Source: Lachnospiraceae bacterium
GTDB taxonomy: Bacteria; Bacillota; Clostridia; Lachnospirales; Lachnospiraceae
Length of the DNA: 64,000 nucleotides
Reading direction: 5' to 3'
Assembly: GCA_900771195.1 (NCBI GenBank)
Contig: CAAGMZ010000015.1
Coordinates: 16,636 to 80,635, forward strand
Shown here: positions 7,362 to 16,774 of the stretch, in pieces
How positions within the stretch are numbered: the stretch's first letter is position 1
Layout: every line of letters begins with the position of its first letter
Notes under the pieces: model-generated
Databases searched by the model: none
Seen by the model: the letters and a program-made list of their open reading frames with translations, nothing else
Told to the model about the DNA's origin: nothing
Program-made: the position numbers and the translations under genes

Positions 7362-8681
7362 CTATTTGTCTGTAAAATCGTATACTACCGGGTCTCCGCC
7401 CTCTGCAAGATTTACGGTATAGCTCTTAATGCGGCTGTCATAAAGCACCGATATGACATGAGTTCCGGTCACCAGACTGAATGTAACAGGTGCAGTGCCC
7501 ATATATTTTCCGTCAAAATATATGAATCCTCCCTCCGGCCCCGACACCGTAACCTTGTCGTTTTCGCTTACGATTCCGGCCCCCGTTGTCTCAGTGGCAG
7601 CCTCCGTTTCGCTGCTTTCAGCCTCTGTCTGTTCATGGCTTGAAGCTGTGGCGCCCTGTTGTCCGGAACCGGATGTCATATAGATATCGATGACAGAATA
7701 ATTCTGCCCGACTCTTAAAGTTCCCGTGTAATCGTCGTATCCGGATGCAGTCACCCTTATTGCATGGTCTCCCGTTGAAAGTGTCAGTATCTGTGATGCA
7801 TCCTCCCTTTTCCCGTCCACATAAAGAACTGCATCCTCTGCGTCTATGTTGAATTTTACGCTGCCTGTCTTCTGAACTATCGGAGGAACATCTGAGAAAT
7901 CAACAATTGTGTTTTCGTTGCGTTTTACGGTTACCTGCTTGTCTGCTATATATTCACCGTTGCTGACTTCTACCTTATATGTTCCCTCCTGTACCAGGAT
8001 AAGCATGTCCTCATCAATGACCCGGACGACCTTGCCGCCAACATTGATATATCCGCCGATAAAATACTTATCGCCCTTAAGTGATATATATCCATGCCCC
8101 TTGTCTACAATCACAGACAATATCTGCGTATCATATCCGTAAACGGTCAACTGATCCTGTCGGTTAAGCTCCATGATTGAAATCTCTTTATCGTCAGAAT
8201 ACACCAGCGTGTTATCCGTATACTGATAAAGTGACTGCCCTATTTTCATGGAACGGGTCACATCATCAACACTGAATGACGTAACTTTGCTGTTTACCCA
8301 CACTTTGGAATTTGTGGAAACCTGTATCCTGGTTATCATATCAGATGTCGGATCAGCATATATGTCAACCACCATACCTGTCCGGAGCTGTCCGATTGTT
8401 ATTGCCGTTCCGCCCTTAGCAAATGCAGATGTTCCACTGTTATAAGGATACATTAACGTGTTTTGCGATTCCTGATCCCAGAATGTGATATTTTTTCCGT
8501 CAGTGTCTATCTTTTTGATTATACCGAGTCTGTATGACTCTTTCTGTTCAGCAGACGACGAAGCCGTGGAGCCCGGCATGGTCACACCGGGCTTTGAAGC
8601 AGTCTGCGACATTCCAAAACAGCCGGCAAGAAAAACACATATCAATACAGCAGAAATAATTTCCGGCAATCTTTTTTTCAT
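7362..8681 (-). CDS. PEGA-domain lipoprotein
   Basis: 439 residues. Lipobox LAGC (Cys at about residue 21), a Ser/Thr-rich linker, a long central beta-rich region, and two PEGA repeats near residues 270-335 (KFNIDAEDAVLYVDGK) and 380-435 (VTVSGPEGGFIYFDGKYMG). A Ser/Thr/Glu-rich spacer separates the PEGA copies. PEGA domains are surface-exposed beta modules that probably bind or stabilise wall components. GGGAGG sits 6 nt before the ATG at 8681. It neighbours PrcB, SPOCS/LysM and CotS proteins. Confidence 0.85.
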   Translation of the reverse strand: MKKRLPEIISAVLICVFLAGCFGMSQTASKPGVTMPGSTASSSAEQKESYRLGIIKKIDTDGKNITFWDQESQNTLMYPYNSGTSAFAKGGTAITIGQLRTGMVVDIYADPTSDMITRIQVSTNSKVWVNSKVTSFSVDDVTRSMKIGQSLYQYTDNTLVYSDDKEISIMELNRQDQLTVYGYDTQILSVIVDKGHGYISLKGDKYFIGGYINVGGKVVRVIDEDMLILVQEGTYKVEVSNGEYIADKQVTVKRNENTIVDFSDVPPIVQKTGSVKFNIDAEDAVLYVDGKREDASQILTLSTGDHAIRVTASGYDDYTGTLRVGQNYSVIDIYMTSGSGQQGATASSHEQTEAESSETEAATETTGAGIVSENDKVTVSGPEGGFIYFDGKYMGTAPVTFSLVTGTHVISVLYDSRIKSYTVNLAEGGDPVVYDFTDK

Positions 8682-8750
8682 AAGTGCCTCCCGTAAAAAC
8701 CTCTTAAGTAAATACAATTCTAACACAAAGGCCGGAGTCGCACAAGTCAC

Positions 8751-9713
8751 CTACCTGAGTGTTCTTATAAACTGGATTCTTTTTTCATTCTGCCCGATAA
8801 TCGTCTTGAGTTTGTCGCAGTTCTTGGCGGGTATCCATGATTTTCCGGAATTGTAGTATGCATTCATTATCTTCCAGAATTTTTCGGGATATGAAAGCAT
8901 ATATGAAAGCATCTCAATGTCGCTGACATCAAGCCGCCGCATTCTGTCATATTCACCTATCAGAAGATATCCCAGCTTTATGTCCCAGTCATATTTTTCC
9001 ATAAGCTTTCTGATAATGTTGTAAAGGTCGGCCATCTGATAATTTACATTCATTTTTTCAAAATTGATTATTACGGGCGCACCGGTTCCAAAACACACAT
9101 TATGATAATTATAGTTGCCATGGCACAGACCGCGGCAGGCCCCGGAAGCATTTGAATTTTCCGACAGTCCGTCTATTGCGGCTGCTCCTTCCGCGTAGAA
9201 AACATCGCAGCACTTAAGAGCCATCTGTTCAAAGCTGTTACGGTTGTTCCGCTTTGAAAGGTATTTTTTGACCCTGAAAATCTCATTATTATGCCTTACC
9301 ATATCCTGCCTGATGTCCGGTCCCTCATAAAGGTTGTCAGTCAGTTCTATTTTTTCCAGTTGATTGTGAAGTGTTGCAAGAGCATTGACAGCTCCTGTCA
9401 CATCTTTTACGCTCTTTATGTCACAGTCCCTGCAGTCATACCACCTTTTCACTATATAACGTGTGCCGTCATCAGCCGTGCTTATATACTCTCCGTTTTT
9501 ATTGGGAACATAAGCATCAACATTTACTGTCCCCATGCTGCTCAGCTTATCAAGCACCGGCACTATCCAGTGGATATGACGACCGCTGCCCGAATACTTT
9601 TTCAGTATCCTCAGTCCCTTATCCGTGTGTACAATGACCATACCCCGTCCGCGAATCGTCTGCTCCACATTAAAATCATACTGTTCCAATACTTCCAAGC
9701 CTTTGTCTGCCAT
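8751..9713 (-). CDS. CotS-family spore coat protein
   Basis: 320 residues with an aminoglycoside-phosphotransferase/kinase-like fold. It opens VLEQYDFNVEQTIRGRGM, has a nucleotide-lobe-like stretch (GLRILKKYSG, YIVKRWYDCRD), and a catalytic-loop relative, LCHGNYNYHNVCF, near residue 200 in place of the usual HxDxxxxN, followed by INFEKM. This combination is typical of CotS/YtaA coat proteins. Loss of the catalytic Asp (HGNYNYHN) suggests a structural rather than kinase role. The start codon directly follows a hairpin that contains the SD. Confidence 0.85.
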   Translation of the reverse strand: MADKGLEVLEQYDFNVEQTIRGRGMVIVHTDKGLRILKKYSGSGRHIHWIVPVLDKLSSMGTVNVDAYVPNKNGEYISTADDGTRYIVKRWYDCRDCDIKSVKDVTGAVNALATLHNQLEKIELTDNLYEGPDIRQDMVRHNNEIFRVKKYLSKRNNRNSFEQMALKCCDVFYAEGAAAIDGLSENSNASGACRGLCHGNYNYHNVCFGTGAPVIINFEKMNVNYQMADLYNIIRKLMEKYDWDIKLGYLLIGEYDRMRRLDVSDIEMLSYMLSYPEKFWKIMNAYYNSGKSWIPAKNCDKLKTIIGQNEKRIQFIRTLR

Positions 9714-9760
9714 AAAAAACCATCCTCGCTGAATTAGACTATCTAATCTTATGAGGATGG
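9714..9760 (-). terminator. Terminator-like hairpin overlapping the cotS SD
   Basis: CCATCCTC (9720-9727) pairs with GAGGATGG (9753-9760), with an inner stem ATTAGA/TCTAAT (9733-9738/9742-9747). On the minus transcript the 3' arm GAGGATGG is followed by six T and then the ATG. It therefore has the form of a rho-independent terminator for cca and also carries the AGGATGG ribosome binding site of the CotS gene. Confidence 0.6.
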
Positions 9761-9808
9761 CGGTTTAATTATGAATGAGAACTTAATGAATTCCTGGTCA
9801 GTCAAAAA

Positions 9809-11032
9809 TCACAGCTTTATCCGTTCGTGAATGAATCGCATCAGAGCTTCGCGATTGTTGTTCCCGGGATTATCAATGACCTCGTCCAGACACCTGTTCA
9901 GAATCATGCCTATCTCCCTGCCGGGCTTTATTCCCATTTCAATCAGGTCTTTTCCGTTTATGGCAAGGTCTGACACCAGAATGCAGTCTCCCCTTTTTGT
10001 TATCATATCAAAAATCCCGCTTTCTCCGGCGACAGCTTCTTCCATATCCCTGTTGCAGGTCACATCATAGTATGCTTTTTCAAATGCCAGAACATCTCTG
10101 AACTCTGTAAGGCCGATTCGCGCTGCGGTCCTTTTGATGCTGCGTTCATCAGTGTCCGGCAACAGCTTATGATTTTCCACAAGGCTTGAGACACGCCTGA
10201 TTGTAGCGTTATCCAGCTTAAGCCTGCGAAGTGCCGTCTCCGCTTCCTTTTTACTGCCTTCGCACAAAATAGCGGCATACCTGAACGATATATCGGCCGG
10301 AACTTTTTTCAGAAATCTGAGTACGGTATCCTTATCATTAATGCTATCGTACTCAGGAAACACAACAGCTGTGATGCCCAGTCTGTATGCTTTGTCAATA
10401 TAATCCGGATTGGGCGACAAAAGAGTCTTTCCAAGCTCCGTGTGTATTCTCTCGCTGCTGATTCTGCCTATTGTTGGCGCAAGCTCTCTGATGGCCTCGC
10501 AGGTGCCCTCTTCTATGCCAAACCCAAGCTGTGCGGAAAACCTTACGGCTCTGAGCATTCTTAATGCATCCTCCGTAAAGCGTTCCTTCGGATTTCCGAC
10601 ACACTTTATAACACCTTTCTCAAGGTCGTTCATACCTCCAAATTCATCCACGATTCCTTTTTCATCACTGTATGCCATGGCATTTATGGTAAAATCGCGC
10701 CTCTTAAGGTCTTCTAAAAGCGAAGAGGTGAACTCGACGCTTTTGGGATGCCTTGAGTCTTCATATTCCCCATCGACCCTGTACGTAGTCACCTCGTATC
10801 CGACATGCCCAAACATCACGGTGACTGTTCCGTGCTGTATTCCCGTATCTAAAGTCCTTCTGAAAAGAGACTTGACCTGTTCAGGCTTTGCCGAGGTGGT
10901 AATGTCCCAGTCACCCGGCGTACGACGAATAATGCTGTCGCGGACGCATCCACCGACAGCATAAGCCTCGTAACCATTTGCAGTTAATGTTCCGATTATG
11001 CGCTTAACATCATCGGGAAGAATAATTTTCAT
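9809..11032 (-). CDS. cca: CCA tRNA nucleotidyltransferase
   Basis: 407 residues. Adds or repairs the 3' CCA of tRNAs. Class II nucleotidyltransferase motifs: GGCVRDSIIRR and the metal-binding DWD of GDWDITTSA (residues 26-45), RRDFTINAMA (about 112), and the neck motif RMLRAVRFSAQLGF (about 160). The tRNA genes in this window do not encode CCA, consistent with need for this enzyme. It starts 10 bases after proS stops, so the two are co-transcribed. Confidence 0.95.
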   Translation of the reverse strand: MKIILPDDVKRIIGTLTANGYEAYAVGGCVRDSIIRRTPGDWDITTSAKPEQVKSLFRRTLDTGIQHGTVTVMFGHVGYEVTTYRVDGEYEDSRHPKSVEFTSSLLEDLKRRDFTINAMAYSDEKGIVDEFGGMNDLEKGVIKCVGNPKERFTEDALRMLRAVRFSAQLGFGIEEGTCEAIRELAPTIGRISSERIHTELGKTLLSPNPDYIDKAYRLGITAVVFPEYDSINDKDTVLRFLKKVPADISFRYAAILCEGSKKEAETALRRLKLDNATIRRVSSLVENHKLLPDTDERSIKRTAARIGLTEFRDVLAFEKAYYDVTCNRDMEEAVAGESGIFDMITKRGDCILVSDLAINGKDLIEMGIKPGREIGMILNRCLDEVIDNPGNNNREALMRFIHERIKL

Positions 11033-11042
11033 AAATCACCTG

Positions 11043-12482
11043 TTAATATGCTTTGCCCCAGTATACAAGTTTTTTAGCCGGTTTCCCGCAGCATACGCAC
11101 ACATCGCTTACTTTTTCCTGCTCAAAAGGCATGCACCGGCTGGTAGCAGTTGTATCCTCCTTAATCTTGAGCTCACACTCAAGGTCACCGCACCACATAG
11201 CCTTGATAAATCCGGGCTTGTTGGCTACTGTATCCTTAAATTCATCATAATTGTGTGCCACATAGGTATGTGCATCTCTGTGATTTCTTGCTCTCTCAAG
11301 CATATCTGACTGCATCTTGTCGAGAACCTCTCCAAGTCTGTCCGCAATCTGTTCAATGGGAACAACCGTCTTCTCTCTTGTATCCCTTCTGACAATGACA
11401 ACCTGTCCTGCCTCGATATCCTTGGGTCCGATTTCTATTCTTGTGGGAATTCCTTTAATTTCCTGTTCTGCAAACTTCCATCCCGGAGTCTTATCGGAAT
11501 CGTCAATCTTAACCCTGTATCCTGCATCAGCAAGCTTCTTCACAAGTTCCTGTGCCTTATCAAGAACGCCTTCCTTATGCTGGGCTATGGGTACTACCAT
11601 AACCTGAGTGGGTGCAATTCTGGGCGGAAGCACAAGTCCGCTGTTATCACCGTGTACCATAATTATGGCACCTATTATACGTGTTGACATGCCCCACGAT
11701 GTCTGATATGCATACTGAAGCTTGTTATCCTTGTCTGTATACTGTATTCCGAAAGCCTTGGCAAATCCGTTACCGAAATTATGGCTTGTTCCTGACTGAA
11801 GCGCCTTGCCGTCATGCATAAGTGCTTCGATGGTATATGTAGCCTCAGCACCGGCAAATTTTTCTTTATCGGTCTTGCGCCCTTTAATCATAGGAATTGC
11901 AAGCACCTGCTCACAGAAATCGGCATATATATTAAGCATCTGCTCTGTTCTTGCCTCAGCTTCCTCATATGTGGCATGAACAGTATGTCCCTCCTGCCAC
12001 AAAAACTCCATGGAACGTAGGAACGGTCTTGTGGTCTTCTCCCATCTTACAACCGAACACCACTGGTTGTAACACTTGGGCAAATCCCTGTATGAATGAA
12101 TAATATCCTTGTAAAAATCACAAAAGAGTGTCTCAGATGTAGGTCTTACGCAATATCTCTCGGTAAGCGGTTCAAGGCCTCCCTGCGTAACCCATGCAAC
12201 CTCCGGCGCAAAGCCCTCTACATGTTCTTTTTCTTTTTCAAGAAGGCTTTCCGGTATGAACATCGGCATATAGACATTCTCCACACCTGTTTCCTTAAAG
12301 CGTCTGTCAAGCTCCTTCTGAATCATTTCCCAGATGGCATATCCATTGGGTCTGATTATCATACATCCTTTTATGCTTGAATACGCAGTAAGCTCTGCCT
12401 TCTTAACCACATCAGTATACCACTGTGCAAAATCCTCCTCCATGGGAGTGATTGCTTCTACCAACTTCTTATCGTCGCTCAT
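11043..12482 (-). CDS. proS: Prolyl-tRNA synthetase, archaeal/eukaryal (type 3) form
   Basis: 479 residues, the short ProS lacking the editing insertion of the E. coli type. Class II motif 2 is seen in VVRWEKTTRPFLRSMEFLW and motif 3 in GMSTRIIGAIIMVHGD (around 265). The anticodon-binding domain follows (VMVVPIAQHK), with a C-terminal zinc-binding-like end containing CVCCG. AGGAG precedes the ATG. No T-box leader is visible; the gene follows the transglutaminase-like lipoprotein after 28 bases. Confidence 0.95.
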   Translation of the reverse strand: MSDDKKLVEAITPMEEDFAQWYTDVVKKAELTAYSSIKGCMIIRPNGYAIWEMIQKELDRRFKETGVENVYMPMFIPESLLEKEKEHVEGFAPEVAWVTQGGLEPLTERYCVRPTSETLFCDFYKDIIHSYRDLPKCYNQWCSVVRWEKTTRPFLRSMEFLWQEGHTVHATYEEAEARTEQMLNIYADFCEQVLAIPMIKGRKTDKEKFAGAEATYTIEALMHDGKALQSGTSHNFGNGFAKAFGIQYTDKDNKLQYAYQTSWGMSTRIIGAIIMVHGDNSGLVLPPRIAPTQVMVVPIAQHKEGVLDKAQELVKKLADAGYRVKIDDSDKTPGWKFAEQEIKGIPTRIEIGPKDIEAGQVVIVRRDTREKTVVPIEQIADRLGEVLDKMQSDMLERARNHRDAHTYVAHNYDEFKDTVANKPGFIKAMWCGDLECELKIKEDTTATSRCMPFEQEKVSDVCVCCGKPAKKLVYWGKAY

Positions 12483-12510
12483 TATAATCTCCTGTCATAA
12501 TATGTATTTG

Positions 12511-13341
12511 CTAATTATTGTCAGTTCCGTCCGGCGTATAAAAATACGAATACTGGGAAACCGGAGCGCAGAAAAATCTGTCCTTTGCCGCACCCTCAAC
12601 GCCATTATTGACATCCCTGGTATAAAAGTTCATGTCAAGGTCAGGGTCAAATGTGTATCTCTGTCCTGCAAGGTTTACATAAAGCCAGCAGTGAGGCGTA
12701 ACCCCGCCACCGTATTTGGGAACATTTCCCGTGACAAGGTGGGCATCATAACCCAATGCCTGCATGATATAAGTAAATGCTGCGGAATAATTGTAGCAGC
12801 AACCCATGCCGGAATTAAGCAAATCCGTTGCCCAAAGGACTTCTTTGGGCGTAGTGGCCGGATCAGAGCTTGAATATGCTCCCGTGTTGGCATCCATTCC
12901 CCTGCTGTAGGTAATGTTATCCACCATCCACTCATATATTGCCCAGACCTTCTGATACCCGTTCATTCCGTCATTGGTAAGGCTTGCTATTTTCTCACTA
13001 ACAAGCCTGTCAAGCTCTTCATATCCTGTTGTCTTCGGATTGAGCGGTTCCTCCGTCAGAAGAGTCCATGCACCGACATACGCCTCCGTGGGAGCTTCTG
13101 TCGGCGGCTCCGTCGGAGCCTCTGTGGGTGGCTCCGTTGACGGTTCTGTCTGTGCCTGCGTGTCAGCTTCCGTCGAAATTTCCGTGCGTGGCTCTGTCTC
13201 TGCAGCAGATGCTGAAGCTTCAGCTATCGCCGCCGTATCATTCGTAGAATCGGTTGACTTGTCTTTGCCTTTGCTGCCACAGGCTGACATCATTGCAACG
13301 ATGGCGGCCATAATGACGGCAATGCATATTTTCTTTTTCAT
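12511..13341 (-). CDS. Transglutaminase-like lipoprotein with Thr-Glu-Pro repeats
   Basis: 276 residues. Lipobox MSAC (Cys near 20), then a low-complexity linker of repeated PTEAP/PTEPP units (about residues 45-90) that would span the wall, then a transglutaminase-like domain. The catalytic triad is visible: Cys in GMGCCYNYSAAF (about 185), His in TPHCWLYV (about 220), and Asp in YTFDPDLD (about 237). Probably a cell-surface cysteine protease or amidase. It precedes proS by 28 bases. Confidence 0.88.
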   Translation of the reverse strand: MKKKICIAVIMAAIVAMMSACGSKGKDKSTDSTNDTAAIAEASASAAETEPRTEISTEADTQAQTEPSTEPPTEAPTEPPTEAPTEAYVGAWTLLTEEPLNPKTTGYEELDRLVSEKIASLTNDGMNGYQKVWAIYEWMVDNITYSRGMDANTGAYSSSDPATTPKEVLWATDLLNSGMGCCYNYSAAFTYIMQALGYDAHLVTGNVPKYGGGVTPHCWLYVNLAGQRYTFDPDLDMNFYTRDVNNGVEGAAKDRFFCAPVSQYSYFYTPDGTDNN

Positions 13342-13374
13342 TGTACCTTTCTCCTTAAGTAACTATCCAATATT

Positions 13375-13881
13375 CTAATTGGATGCATCAACTGCATATC
13401 CGAAATACTTAACCTGATCGTTCAGGATGAAAAAATACATATACGCATCATCACTGTAATAATACTTGTACATTGACCCTATATTATTGCATTCATAATC
13501 TTTCATTACAGCCTTGACTTCGTCAAGACTGCTGCCTATCTTAAGATCGGTGAGACCGGCTTTGACATCCCCACCCATAATGCACAAATCCTGAATGATA
13601 TCCTTTCCGTCCTTGGAGGGGTATGTTCTTATCTCAAAATCCCCATAATTATAAACCTTGTCCATACCGTCATAATAGCAGCTGGCAGCCTCTGTGTACT
13701 TCTCGGGCTCTCCAAGCTTCTCAACCGCAGCAGCTGCATCCGTCCCGGGAACCACTGTCACCGCTCCTGCCTTGATATTACCGGCATCCACGAATCCTTT
13801 GGAGCCTTCTGCGCTCTTACCGCAGGCAGTGAGCATGAACACCGACATAAAGGCTAATATATACACCAATATCTTTTTCAC
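13375..13881 (-). CDS. Lipoprotein of unknown function
   Basis: 168 residues. Clear lipoprotein signal (FMLTAC, Cys at about 20). The mature part contains a repeated pattern seen in small BamE/SmpA-like folds: a loop GLTDLKIGSSLDEVKAVMKD followed by beta strands rich in Tyr (YKYYYSDDAYMYFF). An earlier segment, VEKLGEPEKYTE, is a likely second copy. That fold guess is inference. Lies between the transglutaminase lipoprotein and the AlgX-like protein. Confidence 0.75.
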   Translation of the reverse strand: MKKILVYILAFMSVFMLTACGKSAEGSKGFVDAGNIKAGAVTVVPGTDAAAAVEKLGEPEKYTEAASCYYDGMDKVYNYGDFEIRTYPSKDGKDIIQDLCIMGGDVKAGLTDLKIGSSLDEVKAVMKDYECNNIGSMYKYYYSDDAYMYFFILNDQVKYFGYAVDASN

Positions 13882-13931
13882 TTGTTTCTCCTTGAAAAAA
13901 TAGTTTCACGCTGATATTATCACACTTCTTT

Positions 13932-15284
13932 TTACTTTTCAAGCAATCCGGCCCTATAATATGCACTTTTGTAATAATATACAATATGGCATCCCTCTCT
14001 GTCTTCCTCCGACATATTGTCAAGGTAGGCCTCTGCTGTATATTCTCCGCTCTGCGGGTACATTGTATACAATATTCCATCAGGAGTTTCAAGGAAAATA
14101 TCGGTACATTCATCCGGAATATCGTCAGATTTTATGCAAATTTTGGTATACTTATCCATATCGGTCCACAAAACCTCCGCTACTGCGTCACTGTCCTGTG
14201 CCGGCAATTTCCCATCATAAACCATTGCAGGCATGACCGGCGGATATTTCAGTATATTGGAAAGATTTCTCTCAACTATTTCCGCCACAACAATATCATA
14301 ATCACCTGAATCAGTGAGATTATAGGGCAGTTCCCTGGTAAAACATGCTTCGGCAAATTCGTTGGCGAAAAACCAGTGAAGCGCATTTCCGAATGAGTCC
14401 CGAAACATCTTCACACTGCCGCTTCCTGCGGTATTCTCCGTTTGAATCAGCATATCGTCGTTTCCCATAAATCTGGAGGTGTACTGAAAATTCTGCTCAC
14501 ATGCAAAAACAATCTGCTCGTCCTTCTTATCTCCATCCGGAAACAGCATTGCATACAGGTCCCCGTCAAAATTATTCTGAACGGTATACTCAAGAGACGT
14601 ATAGTCAAAATTATCATACCCCGCGGCATCACATATTGCATTAAACGCCGTTGCCGCTCCCAGATTATTCCAGTGTGAATCAAGCCTGTGGTATATTATC
14701 TCGCTGCTTTCCGAAGCCTTATCCCTGAGGACATTTTTAAGATCCGTATAACAAATATTCTTATCTTCAAGCTGTTTCATAAGCTTTTCATAATTTCCCT
14801 CAGCCCTGTCCTCAACGCAGTAATACGGCATATATTCTCCGTATATTTCCATTTTGTTGGGTGCAGTGGCAAAAACAAATTTACTCCCCTGTGAGCTTAC
14901 ATAATCCGACATCAATTCTATTATCCTCGCTGTTTTGGCTATATCGGCATCACTCATCACATCCTCACCACTGTAATCGTGAAGTGCACTCCGGTAAAAA
15001 AGCCACCCGTCTTTTCCCGCTATCACAAAGTCCTGCCCGGACTGACCAAAGATTGCGTATTTGAAGCTGTTGTTCATGTTCACAAGGCTGTTCCTCAGGC
15101 CAAAAGACTGTGAGAACCAGTCATCAAACTTTTTCCCGGCGTTGATGTAATTAATGTCCTTAAGCTCTGCCTTTTCCTCATTGCCCACAGCCTCCGACGG
15201 TGCAAAAACGGTCACCGCCCCGGGAACCGCAAGAAGCAGGATAAAAACCGCCACATATATAATTTTCATTATTTTTCTGTTCAT
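13932..15284 (-). CDS. AlgX/AlgJ-like (DHHW family) SGNH protein of polysaccharide O-acylation
   Basis: 450 residues. N-terminal membrane anchor (residues 5-28), then an SGNH-hydrolase-like domain: KDGWLFYRSALHDY (about 90), the DSHWN motif (about 202, the family's Asp-His catalytic pair), and MFRDSFGNALHWF (about 285) holding the likely catalytic Ser. In alginate systems AlgX/AlgJ transfer acetyl groups delivered by the MBOAT AlgI to extracellular polymer. Here the MBOAT gene ends 10 bases upstream, so the pair probably works together on an exported glycan. Confidence 0.88.
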   Translation of the reverse strand: MNRKIMKIIYVAVFILLLAVPGAVTVFAPSEAVGNEEKAELKDINYINAGKKFDDWFSQSFGLRNSLVNMNNSFKYAIFGQSGQDFVIAGKDGWLFYRSALHDYSGEDVMSDADIAKTARIIELMSDYVSSQGSKFVFATAPNKMEIYGEYMPYYCVEDRAEGNYEKLMKQLEDKNICYTDLKNVLRDKASESSEIIYHRLDSHWNNLGAATAFNAICDAAGYDNFDYTSLEYTVQNNFDGDLYAMLFPDGDKKDEQIVFACEQNFQYTSRFMGNDDMLIQTENTAGSGSVKMFRDSFGNALHWFFANEFAEACFTRELPYNLTDSGDYDIVVAEIVERNLSNILKYPPVMPAMVYDGKLPAQDSDAVAEVLWTDMDKYTKICIKSDDIPDECTDIFLETPDGILYTMYPQSGEYTAEAYLDNMSEEDREGCHIVYYYKSAYYRAGLLEK

Positions 15285-15294
15285 GGCAATTCAC

Positions 15295-16710
15295 CTAAAA
15301 TCTGAAATAAATAAAAGGATTATATGAATCCGCAGCCAGCGTCATAACGCAAAGTATATAAAGCACTATGGATAAAATATATCCCACCAAAGACCAAACC
15401 GGCCATGATGCCGTATTCTGTGTCTTTTTACGGATAAAACAGGCAACAGGGCAGCATGCGATGACTGCAGCCGCAAGCGTAAATACCGTAACCGGCGTAA
15501 GATTCGACATCATAATTCCGTATGAAGCACCGTCGGTCACAAAAGAAAACATCCTGCCTATATATGATATCCCGTATCTGACCGTGTCCGACCTGAAAAT
15601 CACAAAGCCTGTTATAACAATAAGCATTGTCACTATCCAGCCTATCGGCGCCGGAAGGTGTCCCCTGTGCTTACCGTCTTTTTTCTTCGGAAAAACAAGC
15701 GTCTCAAAAGACATACATACCCCATGGATAAAGCCCCACAGAATAAATGTCAGGTTGGCACCATGCCATATTCCCGTAGTGATAAACACTACCATGGTGT
15801 TAAGTATCTGCCTTGCCTTTCCCTTGCGGTTGCCTCCCATGGGAATATATATATACTCGCGAAACCATCCGGTAAGTGACATATGCCATCTTCTCCAGAA
15901 TTCCCTGATGCTGCACGATACATACGGATGGTCAAAATTCTCCGGAAAATCAAAGCCAAGACATTTTCCCAGACCCACAGCCATGTCGCTGTAGCCTGAA
16001 AAATCAAAATATATCTGAAGCGTATAGCATACCGCGCCAAGCCATGCAAGCGGCGTATCAATTGACGCCGTATCCATTGCAAAAACCTTGTCCGCTACCG
16101 CCCCCACGGTATTGGCTATGAGCATTTTTTTGGCGAGTCCCACGGAAAATCTCCGCATGCCTCCTGCAAGCTTGTCCGCCGTAACCGTGCGTTCCTTTAT
16201 CTCATCCTTTATTGAATTATACTTAACGATTGGTCCGGCAATAAGCTGGGGAAACAGCGATATATATAAAAGCACATCGAAAAAACCTGCTTTTTTTCCA
16301 TCGTCTGCCCTGTATGTGTCAACTATATATGATATTGCCTGGAATGTGAAAAAAGAAATGCCGATAGGCATTACGATATGCGGAACCGGAATACTGACAA
16401 ACGGTATGAGATTAACCGTCTCTGCAAGAAAGCCTGCGTATTTGTACACCACAAGAAGCGACACATTAAGGAGTATTGCTATGACAAGTACCACTTTGGA
16501 CTTGTGTGTGGCAAGTATCCTGCCCATAAAAAAGTTCACACAGACAGAACCGATGAGCAGCAGAATATAAAGCGGCTCTCCAAATGCATAAAACACAAGG
16601 CTTGCCACTATTAAAAGCCCGTTGCGCACACTGTTGTTCCTTATCACTGTGTGAAGAACAAGCACAACCGGCAGAAATATGAACAAAAATACTGCAGAAC
16701 TAAATACCAT
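15295..16710 (-). CDS. MBOAT family O-acyltransferase
   Basis: 471 residues, with about ten membrane helices. Family signatures include FFTFQAISYIVDTYR (about 125), DFSGYSDMAVGLGKCLGFDFPENFDHPY (shown here only to position; about 235), REFWRRWHMSLTGWFREYIYIP cut similarly, and the catalytic His in TTGIWHGANLTFILWG (about 315). It moves acyl groups across the membrane for polysaccharide or teichoic acid modification. Forms an operon with the AlgX-like gene that follows it. Confidence 0.93.
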   Translation of the reverse strand: MVFSSAVFLFIFLPVVLVLHTVIRNNSVRNGLLIVASLVFYAFGEPLYILLLIGSVCVNFFMGRILATHKSKVVLVIAILLNVSLLVVYKYAGFLAETVNLIPFVSIPVPHIVMPIGISFFTFQAISYIVDTYRADDGKKAGFFDVLLYISLFPQLIAGPIVKYNSIKDEIKERTVTADKLAGGMRRFSVGLAKKMLIANTVGAVADKVFAMDTASIDTPLAWLGAVCYTLQIYFDFSGYSDMAVGLGKCLGFDFPENFDHPYVSCSIREFWRRWHMSLTGWFREYIYIPMGGNRKGKARQILNTMVVFITTGIWHGANLTFILWGFIHGVCMSFETLVFPKKKDGKHRGHLPAPIGWIVTMLIVITGFVIFRSDTVRYGISYIGRMFSFVTDGASYGIMMSNLTPVTVFTLAAAVIACCPVACFIRKKTQNTASWPVWSLVGYILSIVLYILCVMTLAADSYNPFIYFRF

Positions 16711-16774
16711 TTTCCTCCAACGCCCCTTTACCGCCTTGGTTCATTATATATTCAGGTATTAATTTTGGCAAGTA

